Shown here one piece after another: positions 1 to 12,900 of a stretch of 64,000 nt of DNA (positions are counted from its first letter, which is position 1; each line of letters starts with the position of its first letter). The position numbers and the translations under genes are program-made. The stretch is taken from contig OW051472.1 in assembly GCA_932521025.1 (NCBI GenBank), forward strand, positions 2,728,001-2,792,000, in the 5' to 3' direction. This DNA is from Oscheius onirici. Taxonomy: Eukaryota > Nematoda > Chromadorea > Rhabditida > Rhabditidae. Below the pieces are notes generated by a model that worked only from the letters and a program-made list of their open reading frames with translations, did no database searches and had not been told where the DNA came from.

Positions 1-753
1 TCCGGCTCTGATTCGAATCTTCCCGACGATTGTTGGCTACGCCAACGAGGACGACAGTCAGGACTGTCATCTGCTGCTCGACTTTGACATCCAGGCCACC
101 TCTACTGCCATTGTGCACGATCTGATGGGAAATGTGCTGCTGACGGAGAAGTACGCGGATCTGTGGCTCGAGACGATCAGCGACACCTACAGGTTAGTCT
201 TTCTGCATCTGTCTGAAATCCCTCTTCCAGACTTGCCACCACGTTTAAAGTTCGTGTCACCGTGCTCAAAGTGGTCCAGGTCGTCGTCTTTTCGAACATC
301 TATGTCTGTGAAAGGAAGCAGAGCCGTGTGCAGCTGATGACGGAGCTCATTTTCTCTGGTCTCGTCGATCCGCAGGTCGAAGTTCGTCTCGAAGCGGCCC
401 GCTGTCTTCAGGCCCTCAACCATTTCGACTTTATCAAGACGGACGAGGCTCTGGTAGCCAGAATCAGCTGCTTTCTTCAAGAAAAGGGACGTCGTTTTGC
501 CCACGGAGCCGTCTTGGGTTTCGGAGCCGTCGTGATGGCACACCCGTACAACTGTCCGCCGGCCATCATTCCCTGTCTCACGAATCTGGCTCGGGTTTCG
601 TCGAAGCACGCGGATATGCAGATGGCGGCCACTACGGCTCTGAGAGAGTTCCGCAGAAGCCATCGCGATGACTGGAAGAAGACATCTCGGACTCTTGGAG
701 CCAAGCTCGTCTATCACATCGAAAACGCCATTGCCCCGAACTACTACGCCTAG
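1..753 (+). CDS. PSME4: Proteasome activator complex subunit 4 (PA200/BLM10), C-terminal part
   Basis: PA200 caps the 20S proteasome and opens its gate through a C-terminal hydrophobic-Tyr-X tail. The gene enters from the left edge in the frame starting at base 2. A 38-bp intron (193-230, gt...ccag) is followed by the last exon, 231-753. The encoded HEAT-like end matches the family: an LxDPQVEVR helix, then EFRRSHRDDW near the end, and a final YYA, which is the HbYX-type gate-opening tail. The stop is TAG at 751-753. Only about 230 of the roughly 1,800 residues usual for the family are in the window. The gene runs toward the - strand IFT172 gene. Family assignment rests on the tail and the conserved FRRxHxDxW block; I see no other candidate family. 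Confidence 0.86.
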
Positions 754-1742
754 CGAGAAGATGGAAACTACAACGGGAGATCTTCAGATATCTCTTGGAA
801 TAAAGATGCGAAAAAAGAGTTGTTTCTGTGTTGTTTGGGGGAAAGAAGAAGCTTCAAAAGTTGGGTTTAGGTCTTGAAAGAAAAGAAGCCGCCGGAGGGA
901 GAAGACGGCGTCTCAGAAAGTCTCGGAAACTTTGGGCGGGAAATTCAAATACAAACAAAACTAGATCAAAAGGGAAGAATATGTAACTCTTGGATATGTC
1001 ACCGAAGAATTGGGATCTGTTCCCATTGGCTGATCATGTTTGAGCGAAACATAAAATAACTTTTGGGTTGATTACTTAGAAGGCCGCTGTGAATTCTTTG
1101 CCTTCTGATATCTTTTCCAGGACCGGGAAAAACTAATCGTCGTACAACTTCTCTTTTAATTTTGTCCTCTACTTTTATGACCATTTTTTTCATTTTTGGT
1201 GTAACTCGGAAATTCTCAATCGATACACTTCGTATGTGTCTTGCAATAAGTAATATATTGTAAGAAAACTCGCCGATGGTGCACAAAAAGAAAATGAAGC
1301 TCGTCACTTTTGCTTTCGCATAAAAACGTGGAATTTTCAAAAGTTCTGAAAGAATTTTTGAATGGAAAAACAAAGGAAAAATAATTCAACGATGTAGCGA
1401 TTGAAATGAATCCCACTTTTCCTATGTGTACAACTTGAAACACAAAAAAACTTTCCTTCTACACAGATTTTAGGAACAACAATAGCTGCTCGGAATAGAA
1501 GTAAAGCAGAGACGATGAATAAGACAAGTCTGGACAAATTGACTGCGTTTTGCAGCTTTTACCGCATTTTTGTTCAAATTAGAAAGCGGGAAAAGACATT
1601 TTGTTTTCAAGTTCTGAGGAAATGTAAAGACCAAAGTAGCTCCGCGATCCCTATACTCCATGCTTGAAACACAAAAAAACCTTTAAACACGTCCTCTTTT
1701 CGTAAACGATTTTGAATGAGCAAGGCGCTTCCGAAAGCTTAC
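754..1742. other. Non-coding gap between PSME4 and the last visible IFT172 exon
   Basis: AT-rich sequence with no exon I can support on either strand. It holds the PSME4 3' flank and the start of an IFT172 intron, whose donor is at 1742. Short AAAACTTTTG-type stretches are present but form no clear repeat. Confidence 0.5.
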
Positions 1743-4700
1743 CTTGAGGTCATCAATCGACAGCCCCTTGTTGGAGATGACATCTGTCCGACTCTCACTG
1801 TTGACATCTCTCACAATTACGTGGCTCGGAGCCACGTAGGTGGTCTCGAAACGACTTTTCAGCATTCCTCTTCGTAAACAGCAGTCAATGGAGACGACTC
1901 CTCCACACAGGGTTCCCTAGATCTAAAATTCAAAGCGTGAAAAGGTCAAAAACTTACACAATAGATGGTAGAACCGTCCCCTTTCCAACCGAGAGCGGTA
2001 GCCGCATACAGGTTTTTGACTTCTAGAGGAACTCCTTCGTCCCAGGCTCCTCGACGGGAGGACCAGGAGAAGAGGCGGAGTCTAAATTTCTTGGGTTTAG
2101 GAACAAAAGAGAGGAATTGAACCGATCGTAGCTGGCAAGAACAGCATTTTGACCAGTTGGATCGACGGCGCAGGAGGAGAACTCTTTTTCTCCTTGGTCC
2201 GTATAATCGAATTGCTGCTGGATGACGCCGGTTTCTGCAATTATAACTTTGAAAAAGAGGTTTCTGAAATGAAAAAACGGGTCTCAGAAAAATATCATTT
2301 TGGCTAAATCGTATGGCATCGAACAAGCAAATTTTCTTGTTTCGCTTTACTGTTATAGAAAAAGTGAAGCCAAAAAAGTTTCAATACAGCTTCGATAACG
2401 GTTGATAAAAACATCCTGCAGGTTTTGTTATTCGAAAATGTTAAAATTGTTTGAAGCAATAGCTATGGTCCATTTCCAACGAAGAGCGGCACCCATGTTT
2501 GCGCGCCAATTTGAAATTTCGTGGCTAAATCCGATTTTTTTTTGCTACTTCTTACATTATTAGGTTATTTTTGGGATTTTCTTATATTTTTGACGTTGTA
2601 ATCGAATTCTACGCCTACAAAAACCTACTTGTCATCAAAAACGGGAAAACAACACTTTTGATGCTCAATTGGCATAAAATGACAGTTTTCTCGATAAAAC
2701 AGCCGTGACGCTCTGAAAATGGGTGATTTTCTTCCAGTTTTTATATCAAATAGGTTGTTTTATACGCTGAGTTTGAAAACTCAGTCAAAAACGAGAAAAA
2801 AAACAGCTAGAAAACTGCGAAAAATCATCAAAGTTGAACAAAATGGAATAAAATCCAATTTTTCATTTCCGTCATTTTCGAAATTTCGTGTCGAGAACCT
2901 CGCGAAAAATCCTTTAAAGGGACAGTCTCATTATAACCAGATTGAAATATTCTAGAAAGCCCGCGCATTCAAACCTCAAACACCTCAAATGTTGAATTTC
3001 CGTGTTTTACTCATTCTATGCTTATTTTTTCAACTTCTACTTGTTTTTAATCGATTTGTTGTCGAAAATTACTCCTAAAACAAGTGGTGGAACGTTAAAA
3101 ATGGTGGAAAAATGAAAAAAATAGACAAAAAATCACTTTTTGGCCTAAAATACGTTATTTCCGCTTATTTCCGTCATTTTTCCACCAATTTTAGCGTTCT
3201 CATTTAAAGGGTTATTTTTGACGAGAAATCGATTAGAAACAAGTAAAAGAAAAAAGTAGTGGAGAAAGAGAAAAACGCCAAAATTAAATTTGTCGTGGGT
3301 CCCGCCACGCAGTTGCATGATTTCCCCTGATCACACGTTCACACACAATGAGACTGTCCCTTTAAAGGGACAGTCCCATTGTGTGCAGGAAAAACAGGAA
3401 AAACATGCATGGAAACGGTAGGAATTATTCGTACGTAATTGCAGAAGAAAAGTTGAGAAACGGCCAGGCGGAAAACGTCTGGAGGGAAATCGGGAGGTTT
3501 AAATCGTCTGGCGCGAAATTGCCGCAGATTGAAACCGTCCGGTTTGAAATCGTCCAGGTGGAAAACGGCCTAGACCCGAACATGCCCGCAGGGGAAATCA
3601 GGCAACTTCGTGGCGGGACCCACGATAAATTTCATTTTTGCCTTTTTCTCGCTCTATTCTACTTTTTTTTAATTTTTACTTGTTTTTAATCGATTTCTCG
3701 TCAAAAATTACATCTAAAATGAGTGGTGGAACACTAAAATTGGTGAAAAATTGACCGAAATAAACCAAAAAGCCCTTTTTGGTCAAAAAAAGTTATTTTC
3801 ACCTATTTCCGTCATTTTTCCATCAATTTTGACGTTTCACCACTCATTTTAGACGTACTTTTTGACGAGAAATAGATAAGAAACAAGTAGAAATCGAAAA
3901 AATGAGTGTAGAACGAGAAAAATGCAAAAGTGAAATTTACAGTGGGTCCCGCCACGCAGTTGGCCTATTTCCCCTGCACGGCTACACGGCTAAAATGAGA
4001 CTGTCCTTTTAAAGAATTGCCTAAATACCGCTCTTCGTTGGAAATGGACTTTAAAATTTATTGCTCAAACTATTCAATATTGAGTATTAGGCGATGGTGA
4101 AGCACTAGAAAACTTTCTGTCAATCTCCAACTTTGAAAACTTTCTTACTTTTCTTTTCCTTTTCTTTTTTTCGCATTTTCTGAAACTGTAAAGCTAGGCC
4201 TAACTCAGAATATATTTACTCGTTTTGGATTGAAATGATTTAAATTCAGCTTTTTCTGTCACGCTAACAAGACTGTAAATATCACCAAGGGCCAAAACTG
4301 TTGTCACAATTTCCTCTAAAACAAAAAAAAACAGAAACTCAAAAGTGTGCGCGTCATTTTTAGTCGACATAGTTGATGTTAGATACATAACTTTATTCTC
4401 ACCTGTATAGGACAGAATTCTTCTATCGGCTCCACCAATCAACAGTCCGTGAGAAGTAAAAGCCAGACAGTAGGGAGCCATTTGAAGACTGAGAATCTTT
4501 GACTGAAATCAGGGGTTTACAATAAACTACATAGTAAATTTTTATAATCAAAAACTGCAGTACCTGTGACTTTGTGCTAAAGTTGTAGAGAATAATGGAT
4601 CCGTCTGCATGTCCACTCACGAAGGCAGTCTTTTTTGGACTAAATATGTGTTTCGAAACAAAAAAAAATCACTTGGATTGCATGGAGACGACAGCCTGGT

Positions 4701-6137
4701 CGGTTTTGTAGAGAGAACTACACTTGTTGGACTTGATGAGTCCGACACGGACTTTTCCGTCCAGAAGACCAATCTGGAACAGAGAAATCGTGGTTGTTGA
4801 AAGTATAGACGTTTTGAAAACAGTAGGAACTTTGTGTCTTTTCTTTCATTTAAATCGGCTAGGCAGCGCAACATATCCCTTTTCCCTTTTCACTGGTCAG
4901 GAATTCGAATTTTTCATCATTTGGGGCGGCAGACATATGTACTCAAGAAAAGAATAAGCAGTGCTCAGTAACGACTTTGTTAATTTACTGTTTTGCTATA
5001 TTTACATATAGCCAGTCTGGATAATTATACAACTTCTGAATTTTTCGTTTGATACGTTCACCGTCTAAGCTAGTCTTTAGAGAAAACTCATTCAGTAAGG
5101 AGTGCCTTGCTAAAGTCTATTTAGTAATGTTATATCCAGACTGGACCTAAACCAAGCAGTGAAACAAACCAAGTTTTGTAATGGAGAAGAGATCTCTGTC
5201 TTTTTTTGTCAGCGTCTACTTATAGTTTGTTTATCCGGTCAATATTGTCATTATCATTATCGGAAAACGCCGAACAGTTTACCACAACATCACGTTTTGA
5301 GTTAAGAATTACTCGGACTAGACCTAGACCAAAATTGTAAAACAAAAATTTATGAAATATACAGCTGTTTTTTCGTCTCTGTTTGTATCAACATCTACAT
5401 CTACGCTGGTTCGGACGATTTGCAATGGTTTCTCGGCGTGTCAGTCAAAATGCAAAAAATTATCCTAGCTAAAAAAAAGTTCCCGGACTCACCAACAACT
5501 TGTCATCAAAAGACCAGTCAATAGCCGTTACTGCCGCCGTTTGCATCAACTTGTTCACGATCACTTTCTTCTCGTTCCTGTAATTTTGTTTACATTTTTG
5601 GCACCCGAACACGCACCAAGTCGACCCAATTTTGTAGACAAAAACGACATTGTCAGTCTGTCCGACGGCAATCTTCGATCCGTCCGGTGAAAAAGCAACG
5701 CATTTGACGATATACGACCTTTTTCCAAACTGAAATGAAATGTTTTTACATAGTCTGTTCATTTGAAGATACCGTAACCGTTTTCAATTCGTTACGAGAC
5801 CCATTCACGCCAACTGACTGCGTATTCTTGGCTGAGTATCCAATTTTTGTACGATAAATAGATCTCAAAGTGAATAAAACCGGCTACGGAAATGACTAGA
5901 CTATAAAACTGCACACCTTTGATTCTATGGGTTTTGTGGCGAATTTGTCTCTCTGTTCTCCTTTTTCGTCCAGAAGCAAAATGCTCCTGTCTGAACCGAC
6001 CACAGCCGTCTTGAGACCATTGGCTGAACAACTGATTCCACAGACTCTGGAGGCTCCTTCCTGAGATGTTTTTGTGTAAAAACAATGAAAAAAGAGACCT
6101 GCTGAGGAAGAACAGAAGATAAATAGCGAAGCTTCAT
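1743..6137 (-). CDS. IFT172: Intraflagellar transport protein 172, N-terminal WD40 region (continues past a donor at 1742)
   Basis: IFT172 is a core subunit of the IFT-B complex that carries cargo into cilia. Ten exons join in frame: 6137-6099, 6060-5917, 5729-5617, 5577-5493, 4773-4673, 4639-4564, 4502-4403, 2234-2123, 2081-1958 and 1916-1743. They give about 356 residues of WD repeats with family signatures such as AFSPDGSKIAVGQTDN, SGHADGSI, GGADRRI and TALGWKGDG. The start is ATG at 6137 (MKLRYLSSVLPQ, like the known N-terminus). The intron between 4402 and 2235 is 2.2 kb, while the others are mostly 33-130 bp except one of about 720 bp (5492-4774). It is filled by inverted-repeat elements. 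The last visible exon ends at a good donor (gtaagc), but no continuing exon is found before PSME4 on the opposite strand. The remaining three quarters of the protein must lie outside the window, or the locus is truncated. Confidence 0.93.
2914..3365. mobile_element. Palindromic MITE-like element flanked by TTAA (copy 1)
   Basis: The element starts at TTAA (2914-2917) followed by AGGGACAGTCTCATT and ends with the reverse complement before TTAA (3362-3365). Inside, a second inverted repeat pairs about 3040-3120 with about 3170-3245 (TTGTTTTTAATCGATTT against its inverse). A TTAA target with terminal inverted repeats is typical of piggyBac-type non-autonomous elements. No coding potential is seen. 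Confidence 0.7.
3362..4012. mobile_element. Palindromic MITE-like element flanked by TTAA (copy 2)
   Basis: This second copy shares the central TTAA (3362-3365) with copy 1. It begins AGGGACAGTCCCATTGTGTG and ends with the inverse of that motif before TTAA at 4009-4012. Internal arms at about 3680-3760 and 3810-3890 pair with each other. The GTGGGTCCCGCCACG motif occurs at about 3295 and 3948, and inverted at about 3610. It belongs to the same family as copy 1 but is longer. Confidence 0.7.
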
Positions 6138-6961
6138 TTTTGGAAAGTCTGTGCGGGGTTAGAGGTCGCGTCAGTTTAGAAGGTTGCCATGGCGACGCGG
6201 GGAAGCGGAACAGCTGATGTAATGGCTTTTTACGGGGTTCAAATAGGGGTGGGGAGAGCTGAAGAAACTGTGATTGTTATCATCAAAATGTTAAAACACC
6301 GAAACATGGGGTTCAGTTTGATAAAACTTTTCTCTCTGTTCTCCAATTGCTCTCAAAAGCAAAAAATATAACTTACTCTCCTTCTCTACGTTTTTCAAAT
6401 AAAAAAAAGTTGAGTCCTCCGGCTAAAAATTCTTCATCCTTCACGAATTGTTTATTTAGAATCCAAACTGACTTGCACTAGGAAATTGTTCGGTAACATT
6501 TTCCCGACAATATAAAGCTCGTAGCAGCAACTTTCATCCTTCAGTAGTAGTCAGTTCCAAGCGAAACAAAAAAAAGGATTTTTTGAACATTTTCATGTTT
6601 CATCTATTCTTTTAGGTATTTTATTTGAAACGTGTTTTTCGCTATTGAGGTCAGGTGGAATTCAAGTTTTCTGGTAGAAATGAGGCAGATTCGCGAACGG
6701 GCTAGAAATCTGTGTTCGAAATCTGTGTGTTGCAGAAATCCCGGCCATCACCGTCGCGAAAACTCACAGCTGTTCAACCTACCACTGGTGTCGTAAAAAT
6801 TTCATTTCATAGAACGAAAACATGAAAATATTCTTTGATGAAGTAAAGAAACAGAAATCCTAAGAAAGAGGCAAAAATATCACATGTGAGCATACAGGGG
6901 AAGGATACCAGAGAGGGAAAGAGACTGATATTAGGGAGTAGGAAGAAAATGAGAGATCATT
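6138..6961. other. Intergenic space between IFT172 and the K2P channel gene
   Basis: AT-rich with no supported exon. It holds the IFT172 5' flank and the 3' flank of the potassium-channel gene. Confidence 0.5.
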
Positions 6962-9900
6962 CTAGAAGAAGAGCATCGGATCCGAAGTTGAATGTTTGTG
7001 AGAAATGGGGCTGATTGGACCATTTCCGCCGGGGCCTCCTTTTCCAATCGAAATGTCGTCCAGGTATTGGGCATACTGTAATTTTTAGTGGTTATACATT
7101 CACTCGCAATGTCTTCAATTGTATCTACTTTTCTCACCAAATGAGGTCCAACATTGTCCTCGATCCATCTCATCAAATGCACATTACAGGGAACGTAGGG
7201 CTGTCGAAGTAAATGTTCTTGTACTTCCAGAAACCTCTTCAGATCTTCCAACGTTATTCGATCTTTGCTCGGTCGGGTCTTTTTGAGAGCTGCTATGATC
7301 CTCATGGCTTCTCGAATATCATCGCTCATGTTGGCAAAACCACGACGAGCTCCGCGAATCTTCCTGCCGAAGTAATGGAGTTTCGTGAAGGTTCGCTGAA
7401 AAATGCTTCAACTACTTTAAGATAGTGAAAGACTTGTTTTCCCCATTACCTGATCGAATCACTTTCTGGAAATAAAAAAACGGGGAAAAACTATCCCAAT
7501 TTGATCGTGTCTTCTCTACAGCTACATACTACCGTCTCATAGAATTTACAATGTTTCAAACAATAATGATATTGTTGGCCTACGAAAGGGTCCGCTTTAG
7601 ATTTCCCTCCTACTCTCACAACCTCTTTTCTAGAATTTTTGTGACGTTCACCAGCCGGAGGTTTATAAAACTATTGACACAGCGTGAAAAAAAAACGTTT
7701 GCCTTATTCTTGAGCTCATGATGAATAATAATCTCACGTGACCTTCGATTTTCACGGCTGAACTCAAACAACCCCTATTTATACGTTTTTGGATCCAAGT
7801 TGTAGCTTTTTTTCTGCAAAGTTGCAAGCCTCTTCAAAAAAACTAGAACTTTCCAAAACACGACAATAGTAAAAAAGGCAACTTTCACTCAACTTATGGA
7901 GAGATGTTGAAACATTAGATTTGTTCATGTTTCACGATTTTGGCATATTTCTACTGCTGTTCTGGGCAACAATATCTTCTTTTGTTTGTTTGTATACATT
8001 TTCATAAATCTCTCACCTTGAGAGTCGAAGAGCACAAATCCAACGAGGCTGTAATGACGGCCAGACCTATAATGACGTAGACGACAACCAGCTGAAAACT
8101 CTATTTTGACCGGAAAGTCACCCAAAATCCTAAAATCTGAAGAAAAACTCACAGCCAGGTAGAAATGGCTGACGACGTAGATGTTTCCCAGTCCTATTGT
8201 CGTAATTGTGTTGAAAGAGAAGAAGAGGCCGTGGATGAAAGACCTAACAACTTTTTTGTTTCATTTTGACTATACAAACTGACCAAATTGGACCCTTTTC
8301 GAAGGTGTTGAAGAGCAGACTTCCTATGCAACAGTAGCCGATAATCAGCGCGAAGTAAGAGGCTATGGGAAGCTGGAGACGGTCCTCGTCTTCGTCATTG
8401 GTTTCTTCGTCAGAGTCACGGCGCTTTTTCCGCTTTTTGAGCTCTCTGGAAGGTTATTCATGGCTGAATGCCCTTTGTCTAGTACAATCCCTATATACCA
8501 AGAATCTATGAAACACGAGATATTTAAAAATGACCTGTTTCAAGTTGAAATTTCAACAAAGAATTATTGCAAAACTGTACAAAGCTACGATATAAACTTT
8601 GATTTTGAATAGTACTATTTTCAAGTTTTCACTCACAGTAAGCATTTGGTGTTTTCTCGAAGCTTGATACTAAATGCAGAATATGTTCTTTCCGAGGTAT
8701 CAAGAATCTGCGAAACATTTCGCAAAGATTCGTATCTAAACTTTTTCAAAGAGAATCCTGTTTAGAACTCATATCCAGTACAGAACCTACCTTGGTGCTA
8801 TATCAATCGTGAAACACATCACTAAAGTTCAAAATGGAATATTTGATATCAGTTTTACGCTGAAATTTTGATGCATTTTGAGGAACATACGGAATCGTTA
8901 CTGCTGAAAATAGTACTGCTGGGTTAACAGCTTTCAACAAAACATTTCGCAAAGTTTCCAAACGTAAGGAAAAGGTTGGCAAATGGGACAAAAATTGAGA
9001 CTTTTCAGTTCTTCGATGGCACGGGGCTAACTATGAAACGAGCGTGTTTTATTCAGTTTTGAAAGGAATGTATTGATCGGGTAAGTACAGAAACTATCAT
9101 CACTGTGGCTACCACAGTGTGGTATCACCTTTCAGTGAAACTTTTTAAGGAAAAAAACGAAACTTTTTGTGAAAGGAAACTTTTCTTTCACCCTCGTGTA
9201 ATGAGTCTGCAGAGATATTTCTTGGAACACAAAAAAGTTTTGTTTCCCACAGTTCTTGTAGAGACGTTTTGTTTTTGCGTTCAGTCAATTACAGGACCTT
9301 ACAAAATGAAATAGAAGAGGACCAGGAAATGAAAAAAAAACGTTCCACAAAGAGTCATCGGCAAGTATTTTGAAAATTCAGACCAAACTTGTTTCGTTTC
9401 ACCGATACTGTAATATTCTGAGAGGAGGAAAAGTACTAGTTCCATCTCGCAAAAAACTCACAAAGAATCTATAGAGTCTACGTCTCCGTCGAAGAGATTT
9501 GTTCTCACACTTTCCACAAAAGAAGCTATCAAGTGCCACAGCTCCAGTAGTTTTGCGTACGATCTGGAATATTGATTTTAGTTTGCTACTGCTATAATAA
9601 CTGTCTTCAAAGATTCCATTTCTCTGCTTCAAACATCTATTTTACAAAAACTTCACACAGCTATTTTTAGCCGGAAAAAAAACAGGGAAATATCAGAGCA
9701 CTTGTGACAACTCCAACGGGTGAAAATGTTGTTTTGTTTGACTAGTTGGATGATTTCAAATTCAATGAACTGTTTGATAGTCTTTCTACGCTCTCATTTT
9801 TGACAGTACAAATACCTGTAAACAGACACTAAACGAAACTGTCAGAACGAGTATGGTAGTCGAATCAAAAAAGGATACCTGATAACAATCTCGGATAGAA

Positions 9901-12900
9901 ATTTTCCAATGTCAGCGGCTGTGATGAACATGAGCGGAATACCGATAAGGCCGAAGAAGACGGTAAATATCCGTCCCGGATCTGTCGTTGGCGTCACGTG
10001 ATCGTAACCTGAAAGTTTTCGTTTTTTTGTTGTTGGTGTAGCATATCTGAATCAAAGTATTTTAAAAGTCTGGATATGAGAACTTTGCGTGAAACAAGAA
10101 ATTTTGAAAAGTTGTTCTGCCAAACTTTTACACTGATTCACAGGTTTTAGCAAGGACTTTTTCGTTGTTTCAAGAATTCAGTAAGATCCAGCAGCTCCAA
10201 CGCTTTCACTTTCACAAATACATTGAAAAACATCAGGTATGCGAAAATTTATGACAGGCCCTATGTATTTTCTGTATTTCCCTTTCTTCTAGCAACTTGC
10301 CATGGTGATCTGATCTCGAATTTCTTGTTTCTTTTTTACCACAACCTGATGGTAACATTCCAGTGTAAAACCTCGAAGGAAAGTATTTTGGTTGAAACGA
10401 AACAAGTGAAAGTGTTTTCTTCAAGAATCTTGTTACAGGCCGTTTCAGAAGCAGTTCCTGTCAAGTTTCAAGATTTCGATAAGACTAGCTGGTGCAGCGG
10501 TGAACGCTACTGGAACGAAACTTTTAGCTTGAAGATTCACCGGATGTTACGGTAACTCTTTTTCTCTCAAGATTTAGAAGAAAGAAGGAGGAAGAATAGG
10601 CTGACTTACCCGTAGAAGTGATCACAGTAAGAGCGTAGAGAACAGCAGCCGCGAAAGACCATCTAAATTCAAGTTCATTGTTTCACTTGCTTCCTAAGAC
10701 AGAAAGTTGTTTTTATTCTCGGTGATAGGCTGTCATTATCGGATTCTCACAACAGTTTTCATTTTGTTTTCATTGTTTTCCATTCTCCCAAATATTTGAG
10801 AACTGTAATAGTGTTACGATAAGCCTTTTTCGTTGTGCCGTAGACCAGCTGTTTTTATTGTAGTTCTTGTTTTCGAAGTTGTGGACATAAACACCAGAAA
10901 TGGCAAAATGTTTTATGATCTAGATAGCGAATACACTTCAATCATTGTGCTGTTCTACGAAAATCTTGCATTTTATAGATATAGTAGAAAGCTCTTCGTA
11001 GAAACGTGTCACGACAACCTGGTAAAGCTGCCGAGTCATATTACAACTGTTTGGCTTCTACTGAAGTGTGTTTTTCTGATATGGGAAGAACATCAACAGA
11101 AGAAAATATATGTTTCACGACCTCGGTATTACTTCATCGATGATTTCGTTTCAATTTTGTTCAGGCTCATTCCCATACAGCAACTATCTTTTCTACTGGT
11201 TGACGGTCCAGGCTATACGAAAAGAGAAAAAAAAATTGTCACAAAAAATATGAAGACAAAAGTTTGAAGTTCGAAATATTGCTTCAGTAGTAAATCCAAT
11301 CCAGTAAGAATGGCCTCGTTTCTCTAAAAAATGGACTTTGACAGCAATTTCTCCGAAATTTTTTTCTGTTTCACCATTTCCCCAAATATCAAAGATGCTA
11401 TTCAGTTCAGATCTGCCGATTTAGAATAAAAAAAAGTGAACCTCGTCGTGAGTCTGTCGGGCTCGTCGTCCCAAAGCTGACCCGTTTCGGTGAATTTGTC
11501 GTCATACTCGTGAGTGCGCGATAATTTCTTCAGAAGAGGTAACAATCGGTCACTAATCTGAACATTTTTAGCATTTTCGGGCTCTACTAAAAACTAACTT
11601 GACTAGAATTAACTGTAGTTCCACCCGTGCATATTGATTGCGACTCGTTGATGATGGCCTTGTACATGGCATGGATGCTTTGGAGCTTTTTCTGAAATTT
11701 TTTTTTGTTTCGTTCGAATTATAAAACATACTGATCTGGAAGCGAGTTCGTTGTCTGCTTCCAGCCACATGAAGACGACAGCTCCCATGGCTATGTAGGA
11801 GAGGAGGAGAATGTTCAGACCGACGTGTGGCAAGAGAATTTTTAGGAGCTGAAAAATGAATTTTTTCTTTCAACTTCAGATGTTATGGTCAATAGCATGA
11901 AAGACCAGTTCGTTGAACGACTTTCGAAACATATAATATGTAAAACAATTGGAAGCTTTTACTTCATTGAGGTTAGTAAAGTGAGAAAAAAGATTTTTAG
12001 GGGGCTTCAAACGAAAAAATGACTTATTTTGTTTCAGCATCGTTACGTATGTTTGGCAGTGTGTTCGCTGGAATTGGATGGAAATATGAACGATAAAATT
12101 TACGCAAATTGAGAAATCATTGTATAATACTATTCTCTGGGAATGGTCCAGTCAAAAAGAAAACAGTCTGTAACAGAGAAGAAAGTTCAGACCGTCACGT
12201 TTCTTATGAGGATTTTTAGGAGCTGTAAAAAAAAAATTTTCTTTGTTTCAACTTCTGTCACTTATGGTTTGTGTTTTGAATGAAACCATTTTTGTTTGTT
12301 TCGTCTTTGACTCTTTTGATCTTTCATTGAAACAAATTCACGTTTCTCCAAACACAACATGAAAACCGTATAAAGAGAAAACTAAAGAAGGTTAAGTATT
12401 TTCACATGAAAAATGTTTCAGGTTTTGGTCTATGACAATTTCAGGACTTTGACAGTACTTTTGTCCAGAACTCGAAAGGTATCACAAACTCGCGTAGAGC
12501 TCTACTTTTGTCTCTGAAAGAATTGAAAAAGCCGACCCCTCCTGCTACTTTACAGAGGTGATTCTTAACCTAGTAGAAAAAAAACACTTTAAAAAACAAA
12601 AAGATTTCTTCTCGGCGGACTCGAATCCTGGTCGTGCGGCTGATACTGGCAAAAACCCACTGCGCCATCTGGACATTTTCAGTTTAGGGGTGATCACAAA
12701 TTTGAAAATCGTTTTTCAAAAAAGCAAAATATTCGTCTCATTAAGCTGAGGTTTTCACTAATTGACAACTTTTCTGTACAATGCAACCCTGAAAAGTTAT
12801 GCCCAAAATTGTGTTTAGATCGAAACTTGGAACGTTCACTATTCTCAGACGATGATATATCCAGGTCTCTCATATAGCCAATTAAGCGACTAGGGTAGAT

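Larger units (their letters stand above)
2447..4075. mobile_element. Foldback-type insert in the IFT172 intron, with about 45-bp outer inverted repeats
   Basis: The stretch near 2447-2495 (tttgaagcaata, then tccatttccaacgaagagcg) reappears inverted at about 4025-4075. Between these arms lie two further palindromic elements (2914-3365 and 3362-4012). No transposase is encoded, so it looks like a non-autonomous element hit by later insertions. Confidence 0.6.

Noticed and set aside
2719-2955. Open frame of 78 codons in the IFT172 intron
   Set aside because: Low-complexity Lys/Phe-rich translation of AT-rich DNA that runs into a TTAA element; no splice or start support.
4200-4310. Apparent extension of the IFT172 frame (EEIVTTVLAL...)
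   Set aside because: The frame is read-through past the donor at 4402. The exon at 2234 continues the protein in phase and matches the family better.
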